Assembly (NCBI GenBank): GCA_037013495.1
Contig: CM072810.1
Location: 110,429,898-110,493,897, forward strand
Source: Hippophae tibetana
Taxonomy: Eukaryota; Streptophyta; Magnoliopsida; Rosales; Elaeagnaceae
Reading direction: 5' to 3'
Length of the DNA stretch: 64,000 nt
Positions within the stretch are counted from its first letter, which is position 1. Each line of letters begins with the position of its first letter. Position numbers and translations under genes: made by a program. The notes below the pieces were generated by a model, which was not told where the DNA came from, ran no database searches, and was given only the letters and a program-made list of their open reading frames with translations. Shown piece by piece: positions 1 through 11,531 of the stretch.

Positions 1-3000
1 TGCTAGAATTGAAATATAAATGTTCATATTTTTAGGCAGATTCAGACTTCCTAGACTAACTTCCTTTTCCACTTGTCTTGCAACACCAATTGCAGGAGAA
101 TATAATCTCAAGCACTCATTGATCACCATAGTAATCTGCTTGTGTATAAATAAAAGAGGTAAGTAATGTTAGGAAGTAATACTAAATAAGTCACACGTTC
201 ATAAAATACCAACGAAATTATAGATTTATGGGTACAATAGTCAACCACATTTAATATATTAATATTTTAGGATGAAAGCCCATTATCTTGTCGTGGGAAC
301 TCTTAGACCTATTAGTAAGAGCATGTACAAATTATACATGATTAAATTAGTTCCACCAAAATAACACGTTAGTTATATGTATAGACACGCGTATATAAGC
401 TAACATGCTAACATGCTCTTGAACCTATTAGTAAAAGCAAACATGTTAGTATGTTAGCTTGTATATGCATGTTTATACATACAATTAACATACTATTTTG
501 AGGTAAATTCGATCATGTATAATATGTACATGCTATTTAATGCTGGAGCTGAAATTGTATAGCAGTGTGTAAATGTAACTTACTGTTTTTAGCTTTGCTA
601 TGCCATCTGGGTTTGGATTTTCTTGGCCAAACAATTTGATAACCTCTTTTCTTGCTTCCTCTTGCCAATTTGTATGCAATGCTAAAAGGAAAACAGTCCA
701 ACCGAGCAAAGAGTTAGTTGTTTCTTGTCCAGCAAAATAGAATTTCTTGCATTGCTCAACTACATCATCCACTGTAATCTGTAGATTTTCATTGGCAGCA
801 TGGTGAGCCATTAAAAGCAATCCAAGAAAATCATTTCCAAAACCATCTTCTCCAGATATTAATACTTTCTCTTTCCTTTTCCTTATCATCACCATTATGC
901 AGCTACGAATTTCTTTGTCGAGATTGTCTGACTCGATCTCGTCGGCAGTTTTAAAAAGTTTGCTGCAAAATAGGTACGTAAATGGTCTAATATTCAGTGC
1001 ATTTTTGAGATTTTGATGAAGATACCAAAAATTGCGGTTAAAATATGTCTATGGTACAGTGAGTGATGTACATAATTAAATTACCTGATACCAGGGATAT
1101 TTACTTTGTAAACATTTCTTATGGCTAAAAAGGCCATTCTCCTTAACATCTTAAAAATGTGCTCTCCTTCTTGGTAGCTACTTCCAAATGCAGACCTAGA
1201 AATCACTTCTGAACTCAATAGCCTAAATTCTTCAAAAGCCTCAATCTCTTTGTCTTCATTATGTTTCCACCTTTCTAGCATTACCTCAACACTTGAGATC
1301 ATTGAAGAAATCATACCCTACAGAGCAATTCCATTGAACAATTAGCAACATATATACAAATCAACAGGATCCCAACCAAGATATTGTCAAGCACTAGATA
1401 GAGCTTCTTTTTTTATTATATATATATATATATATATAACTTAGATGGAAGATCTTGATAAAGGACCCCTCACAAATGAAATTTTTAAGAATTTTTGGGA
1501 AATTAAACTCTGATATTTTTGTAAAATATTTTACAATTTAGTTCAATGTATAATTAGCTTTTTTTTGACACACTTGTTTTGCAAACTTGCTTTTAGGTTG
1601 GATTAATTTTGAAAAACAATTTTAAGCTAACAGCATAGTTTAGCAGGTTAGGTACTTGTCCATTCGTATTATTTTTGAGTTGTTTGGCATTTTTTTCACT
1701 AGTCCTTGGGGATTTTCTCTAACACCATGTTGACCTTGGTTAGCAAGCGTCGAAGACATTTGCTGTATTCAATGACCACCACTTAAGTTCGACCACCACT
1801 TAAGTTCACTGAGTATAAGTCGACATCGTTTTTAGTTTTAAATAGAATTACACGGATTAGGTAAGTGAGCCTAAGTGAAGGACTTGGTAAAGGTGTTGTT
1901 TGTAAACTTGTTTACAAGTTCAAATAAATAAAAAAAACTCTTTGAAATATTCTAATCCATTTAAAGTCCAGCTCATGAAAGCTTCTATGGTGATAATCTG
2001 AATTGATAATGATATAACTCATGGTTGGTAGGAAGAAGAAAATAAATGAGTTAGGTAAGGAGATAGGTGTATGGTTTTAAATTGTTTTGGTAGGTTTATG
2101 TTGTATAACTTAGATTTATTAGTTGTTTATATAAATACTTCTAAGTAGCAATATAATAATCAAGTTAAAGAAATCAGAAATAAAAGTTTTAGAGTTTCTG
2201 GAAAATTGTTCTTGAGTTTTCTTGAGTTTTCTTGAGTTTTGATCCATAATATTCCAACAAAGTGGTATCAGAGCTGTAGTTGGAAATATAAATATACACT
2301 ATTGTATATCAAATCGAAGCTCTCGATGAGATAAATCCGACGCCGCGAGAATAATCTCGATCGGAGTTCGGACGCGCCACCATGTTTCTTCGGAAGGTTC
2401 TGCTAGAAAGTGAGTTAACTCACTGAGACAACCGAGTTGGAACTGAGTCCAGCTGAGTTGATCGAGCCGTAGAGCCGTTTGACCGTTGACATTGATCGTT
2501 GATTGTAAAATTTCAGATTTTTTTCAGAGTTCCTCCCAAGGTTTTTTGATGTTCTGAATCCATCTGTGCCATCAGAATTTACAAATTCTCACTGTAATGA
2601 GAGTTATGTCAAATGGAGACATGACATCGTTTCAAGTTCCGACACTCAACAACGACAACTATGATAATTGGAGTATCAAGATGAAGGCTCTTTTGGGTGC
2701 GCATGATGTATGGGAATTTGTAGAGAAAGACTTAAGTGAGCTAAACGACGAAGCTACTATAATGCAAGTGCAAAAAGAATATTTGAAGGATTTGAGAAAG
2801 AGAGACAAGAAAGCGCTCTTTCTTATCTATCAATCCTTAAATGATAATGAGTTTGAGAAGATTTCAGATGCAACATCTTCCAAAGCAGCGTGGAATAAAC
2901 TTCAAATTTCTTTCAAAGGAGCCGAGAAAGTGAAGAAGGTTCATCTCCAAACACTAAGAGGTGAATTTGAATATCTACATATGAAAGTTTCTGAATCTAT

Positions 3001-6000
3001 TTCCGACTATTTCTCGAGAGTCATAGTTGTTTCTAATCAATTGAAAACAAAATGGTGAAATGTTGGAAGATGTCAGAATAATGGAAAAGATACTTCGTTC
3101 ATTAGATTCCAAATTTGAACACATCGTCATGGCGATTGAGGAAACAAAAGATTTTGAAGACATAACCATTGATGAACTCAATGGGTCATTACAAGTATAT
3201 GAAGAAAAACATAAGAAGAAGCAAGAGATCACTGAGCAACTCTTCAAGATGCAATTCAAGGATAAGCATGAAAGTCAAGGTAATGACAGAAACCAACGTG
3301 ACCAAGGCAGAGGTAGAGGCCGTGGACGAGATGGAAGCCACAGTCGTGGATGAGGTTGGAATTACAACAAAAATTCCAACAACTTCGAGAGAGCGAAAAG
3401 CTCAACATGAAGTAGTGGAAGAGGCAATATGAACTCAAGGTATGCCAAATCTCAAATTTAATGCTATAATTGTCAGAAATTTGGACATTATACTTTAAAA
3501 TGTAGTGCTCCCAACAATAGAGTAGATGATAAAATCAACTATATAGAGGAGAAGATCAATGAGAAAGAAACTATTTTTTAGCACGGAAGGAGGGTGATGG
3601 TAGTCAACCAAATGCCTAGTATCTTGACAGTGGTGTAAGTAACCATATGTGTGGAAGGAAAGACATGTTCATGTACCAGATGAGAGAAGAACGAAGCTTG
3701 ATGATAAAAACGAGAGTTTTATCTTTATTGGCTATGATGCTAATTCAAAGGGCTATAAGTTGTACAACCCACACAATAAGAAGATTGTGATTAGTCGAGA
3801 TGTGGTATTTGATGAAGAAGGAGAATGAGATTTTAACTCATGCAGATAACTTCAATTTCTTTCCTCAGTTTAAAGAAGATGAGCAGATAATGATGGAGCA
3901 ATCTATAGAAATTCAACAAGAGCCAACGACTCCACCTACTTCACCAATGCCAACCACTCATGAAGACCCATCATCTTCATCACCTTCGAGTGGAAGTGAA
4001 AGAGTCATGACACGTACACGAAATTTCAAAGATCTTTATGAGGTAATAGAACGACAAGATAATCTTACCTTATTTTGTCTCTTTGTTGATTGTGAACCAG
4101 TGAGCTTTCAAGAAGCTACACAAGAGAGGAAGTGAAGAGATGAGATGGACGAAGAAATCAATGCAATTGAGAAGAACGACACATGGGAACTTGTTTCATT
4201 TCCCAAAGGGCATAAGGAAATAAGTGTCAAATTGGTAGACAAGACAAAGAGGAATGCTAAGGGAGAGATTGAAAGGCACAAGACGAGGCTAGTAGCACAA
4301 GGATATAGTCAAAAGGCTGGAATTGACTATGATGAGGTATGTGCTCCTGTTGCTCGATTAGAAACTATAAGACTAATCATTTATTTGGCAACTTAAAATA
4401 AATGGAAGATACATCAAATGGATGTAAAATCTGTTTTTCTAAACGGAGTCCTTGAGGAAGAAGTCTACATTAAGAAACCATTAGGCTATAAAGCAAAAGG
4501 TCACAATGACAAGGTGTTGAAGTTGAAGAAAACTCTTTATGGGTTAAAGCAAGCACTAAGAGCATGGAATAACCGCATCGATAAGTACTTTCTGGAGAAA
4601 AACTTCACCAAGTGTCCGTATGAATATTCACTCTACATCAAGATTAAAGATGGAAATATTCTAATTGTTTGTCTATATGTAGATGATCTCATCTTCACCA
4701 GAAGTAATCCGAAGCTATTTGAAGATTTTAAGAAGGTGATAACCCGAGAGTTCTAAATGACAGATATCAGGTTAATGACATACTACCTTGGAATTGAAGT
4801 GAAGCAAAAAGAAGAAGGCATATTCATCTCTTAAGCAAGCTATGTAAGGGAGATACTAAAGAAGTTCAAGATGAACGATTGCAAGCCAATCAACACACTA
4901 GTGGAATATGGAATCAAACTATCCAAGCATGAAGATGGTGAAAGTATGGATCCAACATTTTTCAAAAGTTTAGTTGGATGTCTGCATTATCTCACGTGTA
5001 CAAGGCCTGACATCCTGTATGTTGTTGGATTGATTGGCCGTTATATGGAGAAACCGACAATCACCCATTTCAAAGCTACAAAAAGAATCCTACGCGATCT
5101 AAAAGGTATAATTAATTTTAGCTTGTTTTATTCGGCTTCTAATGATTACAAGTTTGTAGGATGTAATGATAGTGATTTTGGTGGAAATATAGACGATCGA
5201 AAAGCACTTTTGGATTTGTGTTAATCATGGGAGATACTGCTTTTACATGGATGTCGAAAAAGCAACCGATTGTCACCTTGTCTAGTTGTGAAACAAAATA
5301 TGTAGCAGCTACCTCATGTGTTTGCCATGCAATTTGGCTGAGATACTTGTTAAAGAAGCTAAGTATGACACAAGAAGAGCCAACCAAAATTTGTGTCGAC
5401 AATAAGTCAGCCATTGCCTTAGCCAAAAATCCTGTTTTCCATGATTGAAGCTAACACATAGATACTCGATATCATTACATCAGGGAGTGCATCACAAGAA
5501 AGAATGTACAACTCGAGTATGTAAAATCACAAGATCAAATTGCCAACATCTTCACTAAACAGCTCAAGCAAGAAGACTTTGTCAGATTGAGAAATTTGCT
5601 TGGCATCATAAAACTTGTTATATCGCTTGAGTTTGTATTACTTTCTTGATATTGTATTTGATGTGCCTAGGATTTAATCCAAAATATTAACCTAATAAAA
5701 ATAGTAACTCGTCCCAATTATATAGATAATTTACTTTCTCCATTTTTTTAACGTGAGACTCTTTCATACATCCAATAATCTTCTCTCGAATGAGAAGACA
5801 TTTAGGCTCCCTTGCACTAGAATTATGCCTATACACCATGTACCAATCATTTAGGTGTATTTTCCTTAATCGAGTATCCATACTCTATCAAGTGCACCAA
5901 CATAGTAAGAATTGGTCAAAGAACACCACACCAACTTAATCACACCCCCAATAGTCTAATGAATACTGAATAATATCCACGAATTTCTATCGTGATCCAA

Positions 6001-8355
6001 CATGAGGCCAACCATTCACTCGAGTTTGGGTCACATGTGTAGCCTACATGGGTTCACTTCACCTTAGGTTTTCTCTTTGTGAACGCTCACGCAATGAAAA
6101 ATAGGTCTTGACTTTAATACTACTTGTTAGGTATAAGCTTCGTACTTAAAAGGTTAACCTTTTAAGATGAATAACTTATTCTAACTATATACACAATTTA
6201 CTTTTTATATTTTTTTCATGTGAGAATTGTTCGCACAACCAACAATATTTGTTTTGCTTGCGTGCTTTCATTATTTTTCTACTTGTCTAGTGTTTATTAC
6301 TTTTGATTTTAATTGTAGTGTGAGAAATTTTAATAGGTGATTCATTCATCTCCTCAATATCTTTAGTATCTTTTAAAAAATTTCATTAAACACAACTCTT
6401 TAAATAATTTAATAAAGTAAGTATGATGTTAACTTTATAATTTTTATACTAAATGTATTTTTGATTAAATAATGAAAAATTTGGTGGGTGATATAATAAC
6501 ATTTTAATGATTTTATTATTTTTCTTATAATTTAGCCATTTTATTTGAAAAGTGATGGTACAAAGATAAATAATCAATTTTTTTATTTTGTTTTTATTTT
6601 TCTCATATTGTTTCAATGTTATAGAGATATCAATATTATAAATTGTCTCTAGTAACAGACAATAATGACTAAAAAAATTGATAAAAATAAATTTAAAATT
6701 AAATTAATTGTCTTTATATTGTCATTTTTTCATAACAAAAACAATAAATTATTACAAAAAATAATAAAGAAATTAAAATATTCTAACGGACTTAATTAAG
6801 GGATCATTGGGTGCATTTCTTTAACGAAAATAACAATCATGATGAAAGCGTAAGAAAACTATTATGAACTTATAACTAACTATTATTCATTAAAATTATT
6901 AAAAATCGATGTAAAATGATTATAGTTATTAACTTAAATCTTTGAGTTCATCCGTACCCATAAATGAGACTCAATAGGAAAAAGGTAATGGTGGCGTCCC
7001 TCTGGGCATATATATATATATATTGATCGTGATTCAAACTCATATACCCATAACTAAGTACCTAATTCAAAGCGTTCAACATGATTAAATAGACTTTATG
7101 ACGTCATGCAACAACTCAATGATGAAAAGTTAAAAATCTAGAATTAGAGAGGTTTAAATCTAAGATATATTTTTATGATAACGTGTTAGATGATAGTTAG
7201 TAATAAATCCTCTTAAAAACATTAAAGCTATGTGAAGCACTAGGGCTATATCTTGACTGATTAGCATTTTTCATAATCAGTAGATATTTAGGGTCCTAGG
7301 GAGAGCAATATATAAAACTAAAAAAGAAAAGGATTTACCTTCAAGCTCTCTCCATGAAAGGCATAATTTTGTAGTTTTCTCACTTTTTTCCATTTATCAC
7401 CTTTAGGAATATCTCCTATTAGCTTCTTTGAGAACCCTTCTGCGTTGAGTTTTTGATAAGCTCCTTCTTTGTTACACAATACCTCTTGGATCAACTCTGG
7501 TTGTGTTATGACCAATTGAGCTTGAAGTCCATGCCATTGGAGAAAATTCTTTCCTGCAAATATATTATAAAGATAAAAATTAAACTAGATAAAAATGCGT
7601 ATTTTCTGAGGCATATTTCTGATAATAATTTAAATATGAAAAATATTTTTATTACAATTTAATGCATATATTAATCCATATATCAAAATTTTATTAGTCT
7701 CTAGCTAATAGTGAGTGATTCCTGGCCAATTACTTTATAATCTCACATCCCTCATTTTACATTCAATAAATTATTTACACCTCAACTTATGTATATAATA
7801 GCTTGCTATTTCAATATCGAATTTCTAATATTTTTAAAGTTGTTAAAAATTAAACATTAGATATCGCTTGTATGTGAGGTTGATAACTATTTTTTAATTT
7901 TTAGTTTTCAATATTTTAAGTTGTAAAATTCAGATCTTAATTTTTTTTTTTAATAATTTTCAATAAAATTAACCTTCTTAAACATGTTGAGTAATTAAGA
8001 TTGAGCATGAGTTAAATTGACAATTGAGAATTGAAACCAAATATCAAATTAGTAAAAATTGACCAACTAAACATAATTTCTTACCATAGATCTGTCTCCA
8101 TAACTCAATATGAGGATCGACTTTGGGTAACATGGAATGTGACAAACCAATAGGTCTGCTTTTGGCTTCCGATTTTATCCTCAAAATTTCTCTGATGTTT
8201 CCATGGATGAATCTGTAAGAAGGACCTTTGATTCCTTGTAGATTCATCAAATATTGTGTTCTAGTTGGACTCCACCATAGCTTGTGAAATAACTTGATCA
8301 GGATGAGGCCTAAGCCTAACAGAACAAACAGGCCCGTAAAGGTTGACATAATCAT
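1..8355 (-). CDS. Cytochrome P450, CYP749A-like (CYP72 clan), gene 1; 3' part off the left edge
   Basis: Membrane-anchored heme monooxygenase; the substrate is not predictable from the sequence. Five exons join in frame with GT/AG borders: exon 1 8355-8085, exon 2 7553-7339, exon 3 1317-1085, exon 4 962-584, exon 5 135-1 and onward. That gives 411 codons of an expected ~510. Exon 1 holds a hydrophobic N-terminal anchor followed by a [12 protein letters not shown] segment and GIKGPSYRF. Exon 4 holds the I-helix AGQETTNS, and exon 5 holds the K-helix ExxR (ECLR). The heme-cysteine exon lies beyond base 1. ATG 8355 was chosen as the first ATG; a second in-frame ATG is at 8349. Intron 2 is about 6 kb because it contains Copia-1 on the opposite strand. 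No stop or frameshift is seen in the visible exons, so the gene may be functional. The CYP749A assignment rests on remembered family resemblance; CYP72 clan membership is firm. Confidence 0.88.
321..533. repeat. Long inverted repeat (hairpin) in intron 4 of P450 gene 1
   Basis: Arms at about 321-416 and 442-533 are reverse complements over roughly 90 bp, with a ~25 bp loop. For example GCATGTACAAATTATACATG on the left pairs with the segment ending GTACATGC on the right. It sits about 50 bp from the exon 4 donor. It could be a MITE-like foldback; no target-site duplication was established. Confidence 0.7.
1416..1438. repeat. (TA)n microsatellite in intron 2 of P450 gene 1
   Basis: A short run of alternating T and A, located about 100 bp inside intron 2 from the exon 3 acceptor. 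Confidence 0.8.
1894..2259 (+). repeat. 5' LTR of Copia-1
   Basis: Begins TGTTG and ends CCAACA, followed by the PBS at 2263-2274. It matches the LTRs of Copia-2 at 11079-11434 and 15873-16068. The 3' end contains three tandem copies of CTTGAGTTTT near 2210-2240. Confidence 0.88.
2597..5624 (+). pseudogene. Copia-1 gag-pol remnant
   Basis: The gag N-terminus (2612-3057, reading [16 protein letters not shown]) is followed by a stop and a frame change. A Gag C-terminal part with an arginine/glycine-rich stretch (3060-3353), a mutated zinc knuckle near 3460-3500 and a decayed protease come next. At about 3665 the sequence jumps from the protease region to the end of integrase ([12 protein letters not shown]), so the pre-integrase and integrase core are missing. 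Reverse transcriptase pieces (4145-4396, 4418-4756 with YVDDLIFT) and RNase H pieces (4871-5448) follow, with several stops. It cannot encode a working polyprotein. The region is antisense to the surrounding P450 intron. Confidence 0.88.
5631..7338. other. Remainder of intron 2 of P450 gene 1, non-coding
   Basis: AT-rich sequence with no convincing coding potential. The part at about 5645-5800 resembles 9975-10130 in gene 2 (shared TTCTTGATATTGT and a following TTTAAYCCAAAA), so it is probably ancestral intron or an older shared repeat duplicated with the gene. A short (TA)n run lies near 7010-7022. Confidence 0.6.
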
Positions 8356-8479
8356 ATATAGTTATTAACTCTTCCTTACTGATCACTTCTGTATCTTTCT
8401 GACACTTTTTCTTTCCCCCTTTCTTATACCAACTATATAATTTCTCTATCTAGATGCTAACATATTAGAATAGTCAAGT

Positions 8480-9190
8480 TGTTTTTTTAAAGCAACCATT
8501 TAAGTTGACCAGAAAACCTAGAAGCTTCCTCTTCCCCTTCCCCTTCCCTTCAAAAATAAACCTTTATTAGAGCAAGTAACTTATTCATATTATCTCATAT
8601 CATTAATTATATAATATAATTTTTCAGTCACTTATTAAGGTTTTTCTTCCATGATCACGCAAGACATGATAACATATGCTATCACTCAATAAATGCATGT
8701 ATGGAACAATTTTTACATCAATAAATATCTAAGACAACGCTTGAACTTGTATCATCGCATTTGTTAGCCAAACTGTGAAACCAATTATACTATCCATGTG
8801 TGTGCCATTTTGGAATATTACATAATCAACTAATTTTCTAAAAATGTTTTAAGTCGTAGTCTAAAAATGTTGGACTCGTAATAAATTTATGTATTTTTTT
8901 ACAAAAAGTTTTAAAAATACAAATTTCTTTTTTCTTAATCTATAGAATCTCATATTTACTCACTAATTATCAAAAGTATTACCGTAAAGTTTATAAAAAA
9001 TATCACTCTGTCTAATTAGCCATTGGGCTAAATCTTTTAAGAATAAAAATTCATAATTTTTATAAATTTTGTTACAAGTCCTTCTAAATTAATGAGAGGT
9101 ACTTTAACCCATAATTTAGACAATTTGATTATGTGAGAAGGGCTTAACAATACTAATTAACTTCTAATAAATAAGTGTTCCTACTACCAA
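8480..9190. repeat. Upstream region of P450 gene 1, duplicated at 17160-18145
   Basis: Diverged but collinear similarity to the region upstream of gene 2. Shared tracts include AAGTTGA..CTAGAAGC near 8505 and 17185, and ACTAATTAACTT.TAATAAATAAGTG near 9150 and 18110. It ends abruptly at about 9190, where the gene 2 exon 3 fragment begins. It probably includes the gene 1 promoter; no specific promoter element is claimed. Confidence 0.7.
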
Positions 9191-10599
9191 CCTACCATTA
9201 ACATATTAAAGATGTGCTCTTCTTGGTAGCTACTTCTAAATGCAGACCTAGAAATCACTTCTGAACTGAGTTTCCTAAATTCTTCAAAAACCTCAATCTC
9301 TTTGTCTTTATTTGGTTTCCACCTTTCTAGAATTAACTCAACACTTAGAGATTATTGAAGAAATCATACCCAATAGAGTAATTCCATTGAACAATCAGTA
9401 AAATATATACAAACCAACAAGACCAAAACCAAGAAATCATACCTTAGAGTTTTTTTTTAATACAACTCAAACCAGTGACCGGATGGAGGATTAGGATTTA
9501 AACACAAGAGAAGCACCATATATACAATAAAAAATATTACTATTAATTTCTATTAAAAAATAACATGTTATATATATCTCTTTTACATGTAAATATATTT
9601 GAATTATTAAATTTGTAATGATTTCAGAAACATTATTCTATTATATATATATATATATATAATTTGTCTTAAATTTCGTAAATATTATGCATGATTTCTT
9701 TTTGTTAATAGGTAAGAGAGGAGAGGCCAATGTCACACGTGGCACCATGTAGAACTACCCATGACTCAAACTTAAATACTCATAATTAGAGATGGACATT
9801 TCATTAGTGAATAGTTGAAATCATTAGAGTTTCTTGTCTCTAGTTGCAATTCTATTTTTCTATAGGGAAATTTTGCAAAATTTTGTTTGCACACATGTAT
9901 AAGAGTACAATCTTGATAAATTGTATATGTTTCTTACATATAAAGTTTTGAAGGGATTGAATTTTTAATTATTTCTTGATATTGTGTTTATTGGACGTGG
10001 AGTTTTAACCCAAAAAAAATAATGTATTAGGAGAAGTAATTCATCCTAATTATATATCAAATTTATTTTTTATATTTTTTCAAAGTAGGATTTACACAAT
10101 AATCCACCTTAAACAAGAACACATACAGCTCTACTTAGACTTGAATCATGCTTGTATGCCAAATAAACAAAAAAGAATTTACTTGTATATAAACATAAAT
10201 AATCAAAATACAAGTTTAATATAAATTGTAAATTTATAATGAAAAGAAATAATTTTTTTTAAATAAGATCGAGTTTTGTATTATACAATTTTTTTAAAAG
10301 CATCTTTTCTTTTCTCCTCACATAAATGTAAATGTTTGAGAATAAAGAAAAAAAATATCTTTTAGAAGATTTTAAACATCAGTAAAAGTTGCTGGACAAA
10401 CTGAATTTGTACTTTTAATAGAGTATATATATATATACAAGAAATAAATTACTTATTAATGAGATGAATAAATTCCGCATAGGAATTAAAGCTGTTAATT
10501 TCTTCCTCTGCAGTCTATTCCCTCCTCAACAAACTCTAAGCTTTTTGGATTATATAACAAGATGACAATTATTACATTCATGTAGAAGGAGACGTTTAT

Positions 10600-11078
10600 T
10601 CACTAAAATTGGTTCAAATGGCTTAGAGGGATTGTTGTCGTCCTTTGGATGAGGGGGTCTTGGACTGCGAGTTCTCAACCCCTTATTTGAGACTATGCTG
10701 CGAATTTGTGATACTTGCATAGATGTTGCTTGGATAGTAAGGCGATTCCATGGAGCCATTACGTCTGTTCCTCACTTTGGCTACGACCTCATTAATTGGT
10801 TTTTTGGAGGATTTTAAATGGTTAGTTAGTAAGGGCTCTTCAGTATGGTTTTGGACAGATAACTAGTTGTACACCTCTTTGATTGATAGAGTAAGCACCC
10901 TACCAAGCAAATCCACTAATGAATGCATTAGTTGGGGACTACTTCTTTCAATCTTTTGGGATTCTTTTCTTGATATTGCTTTGGAAATTTGTTATGTAGA
11001 ATCAAGAATATGACTCTGTGAATAGTTTGGGAGATTATAAGAGTTGAGGTAATTAAAGTCATCTTACTGGCACCTTTA
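10600..11078 (+). mobile_element. LINE (non-LTR) remnant, left part, interrupted by Copia-2
   Basis: Broken frames read like the C-terminal region of plant LINE reverse transcriptases: a GLGLR-like stretch near 10650 and SSVWFWTDNW near 10840. Similar sequence occurs at 19370-19624 and 24536-25030. All frames contain stops. The continuation appears at about 16069-16220 beyond Copia-2. Confidence 0.6.
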
Positions 11079-11434
11079 TGTTGGAATATTATGGATCAAA
11101 ACTCTCAAAATTCAAGAATACTCAAGAACAATTTTCCAAAAACACTCAGAAATTCTCAAATTTTTGTTTCTAATTTCTTTAACTTGATTATTACATTACT
11201 ACTGAGAGGTATTTATAGAAACAACTAATAAATCTAAGTCATACAATCTAAACCATACACTTATTTTCTTACCTAACCCATTGATTTTTTTTCTTCCTAC
11301 CAACCATGAGCTGTATCCTTATCAATCCAGATCATCACCATAAAACCTTCCACGAGTTGAACTTCAAATAGGCTAGAATATTTCAAAGTTTTTTTTTATT
11401 TCTTTGCGCTTGTAAACAAGTTTACAAACCAACA
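11079..11434 (-). repeat. 3' LTR of Copia-2
   Basis: Runs from TGTTGGAATATT to AACCAACA on the plus strand (palindromic TGTTGG/CCAACA ends), with the polypurine-tract complement CTCCCCCTT immediately after at 11435-11443. Confidence 0.88.
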
Positions 11435-11531
11435 CTCCCCCTTAAACTTGTTTTATGATGCCGAGCAAATTTCTCAATCTGACAAAGTCTTCTTGCTTGA
11501 GCGGTTTAGTAAAGATGTCGACAATTTGATC

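Larger units (their letters stand above)
1894..5630 (+). mobile_element. Copia-1, degenerate Ty1/copia element lacking its 3' LTR, inside intron 2 of P450 gene 1
   Basis: The element starts with a 366-bp 5' LTR, followed 3 bp later by the primer binding site TGGTATCAGAGC at 2263. It then carries a decayed gag-pol. Homology to sister element Copia-2 stops near 5630, before the polypurine tract and 3' LTR, so the 3' end is deleted and no target-site duplication can be tested. It is antisense to the P450 gene. Confidence 0.9.

Noticed and set aside
321..533. Calling the hairpin a microRNA gene
   Set aside because: Long pairing alone is not enough; no mature sequence or family was recognised and expression cannot be seen here.
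533..583. Extension of P450 gene 1 exon 4 past KLKT
   Set aside because: A GTAAGT donor follows KLKT, and exon 5 (ITMVINE...) continues the family sequence in phase, so the extra residues are intron read-through.
10550..10759. 69-codon minus-strand frame, considered as a missing P450 exon 2
   Set aside because: It shows no P450 motif; the opposite strand reads as a LINE reverse transcriptase remnant.
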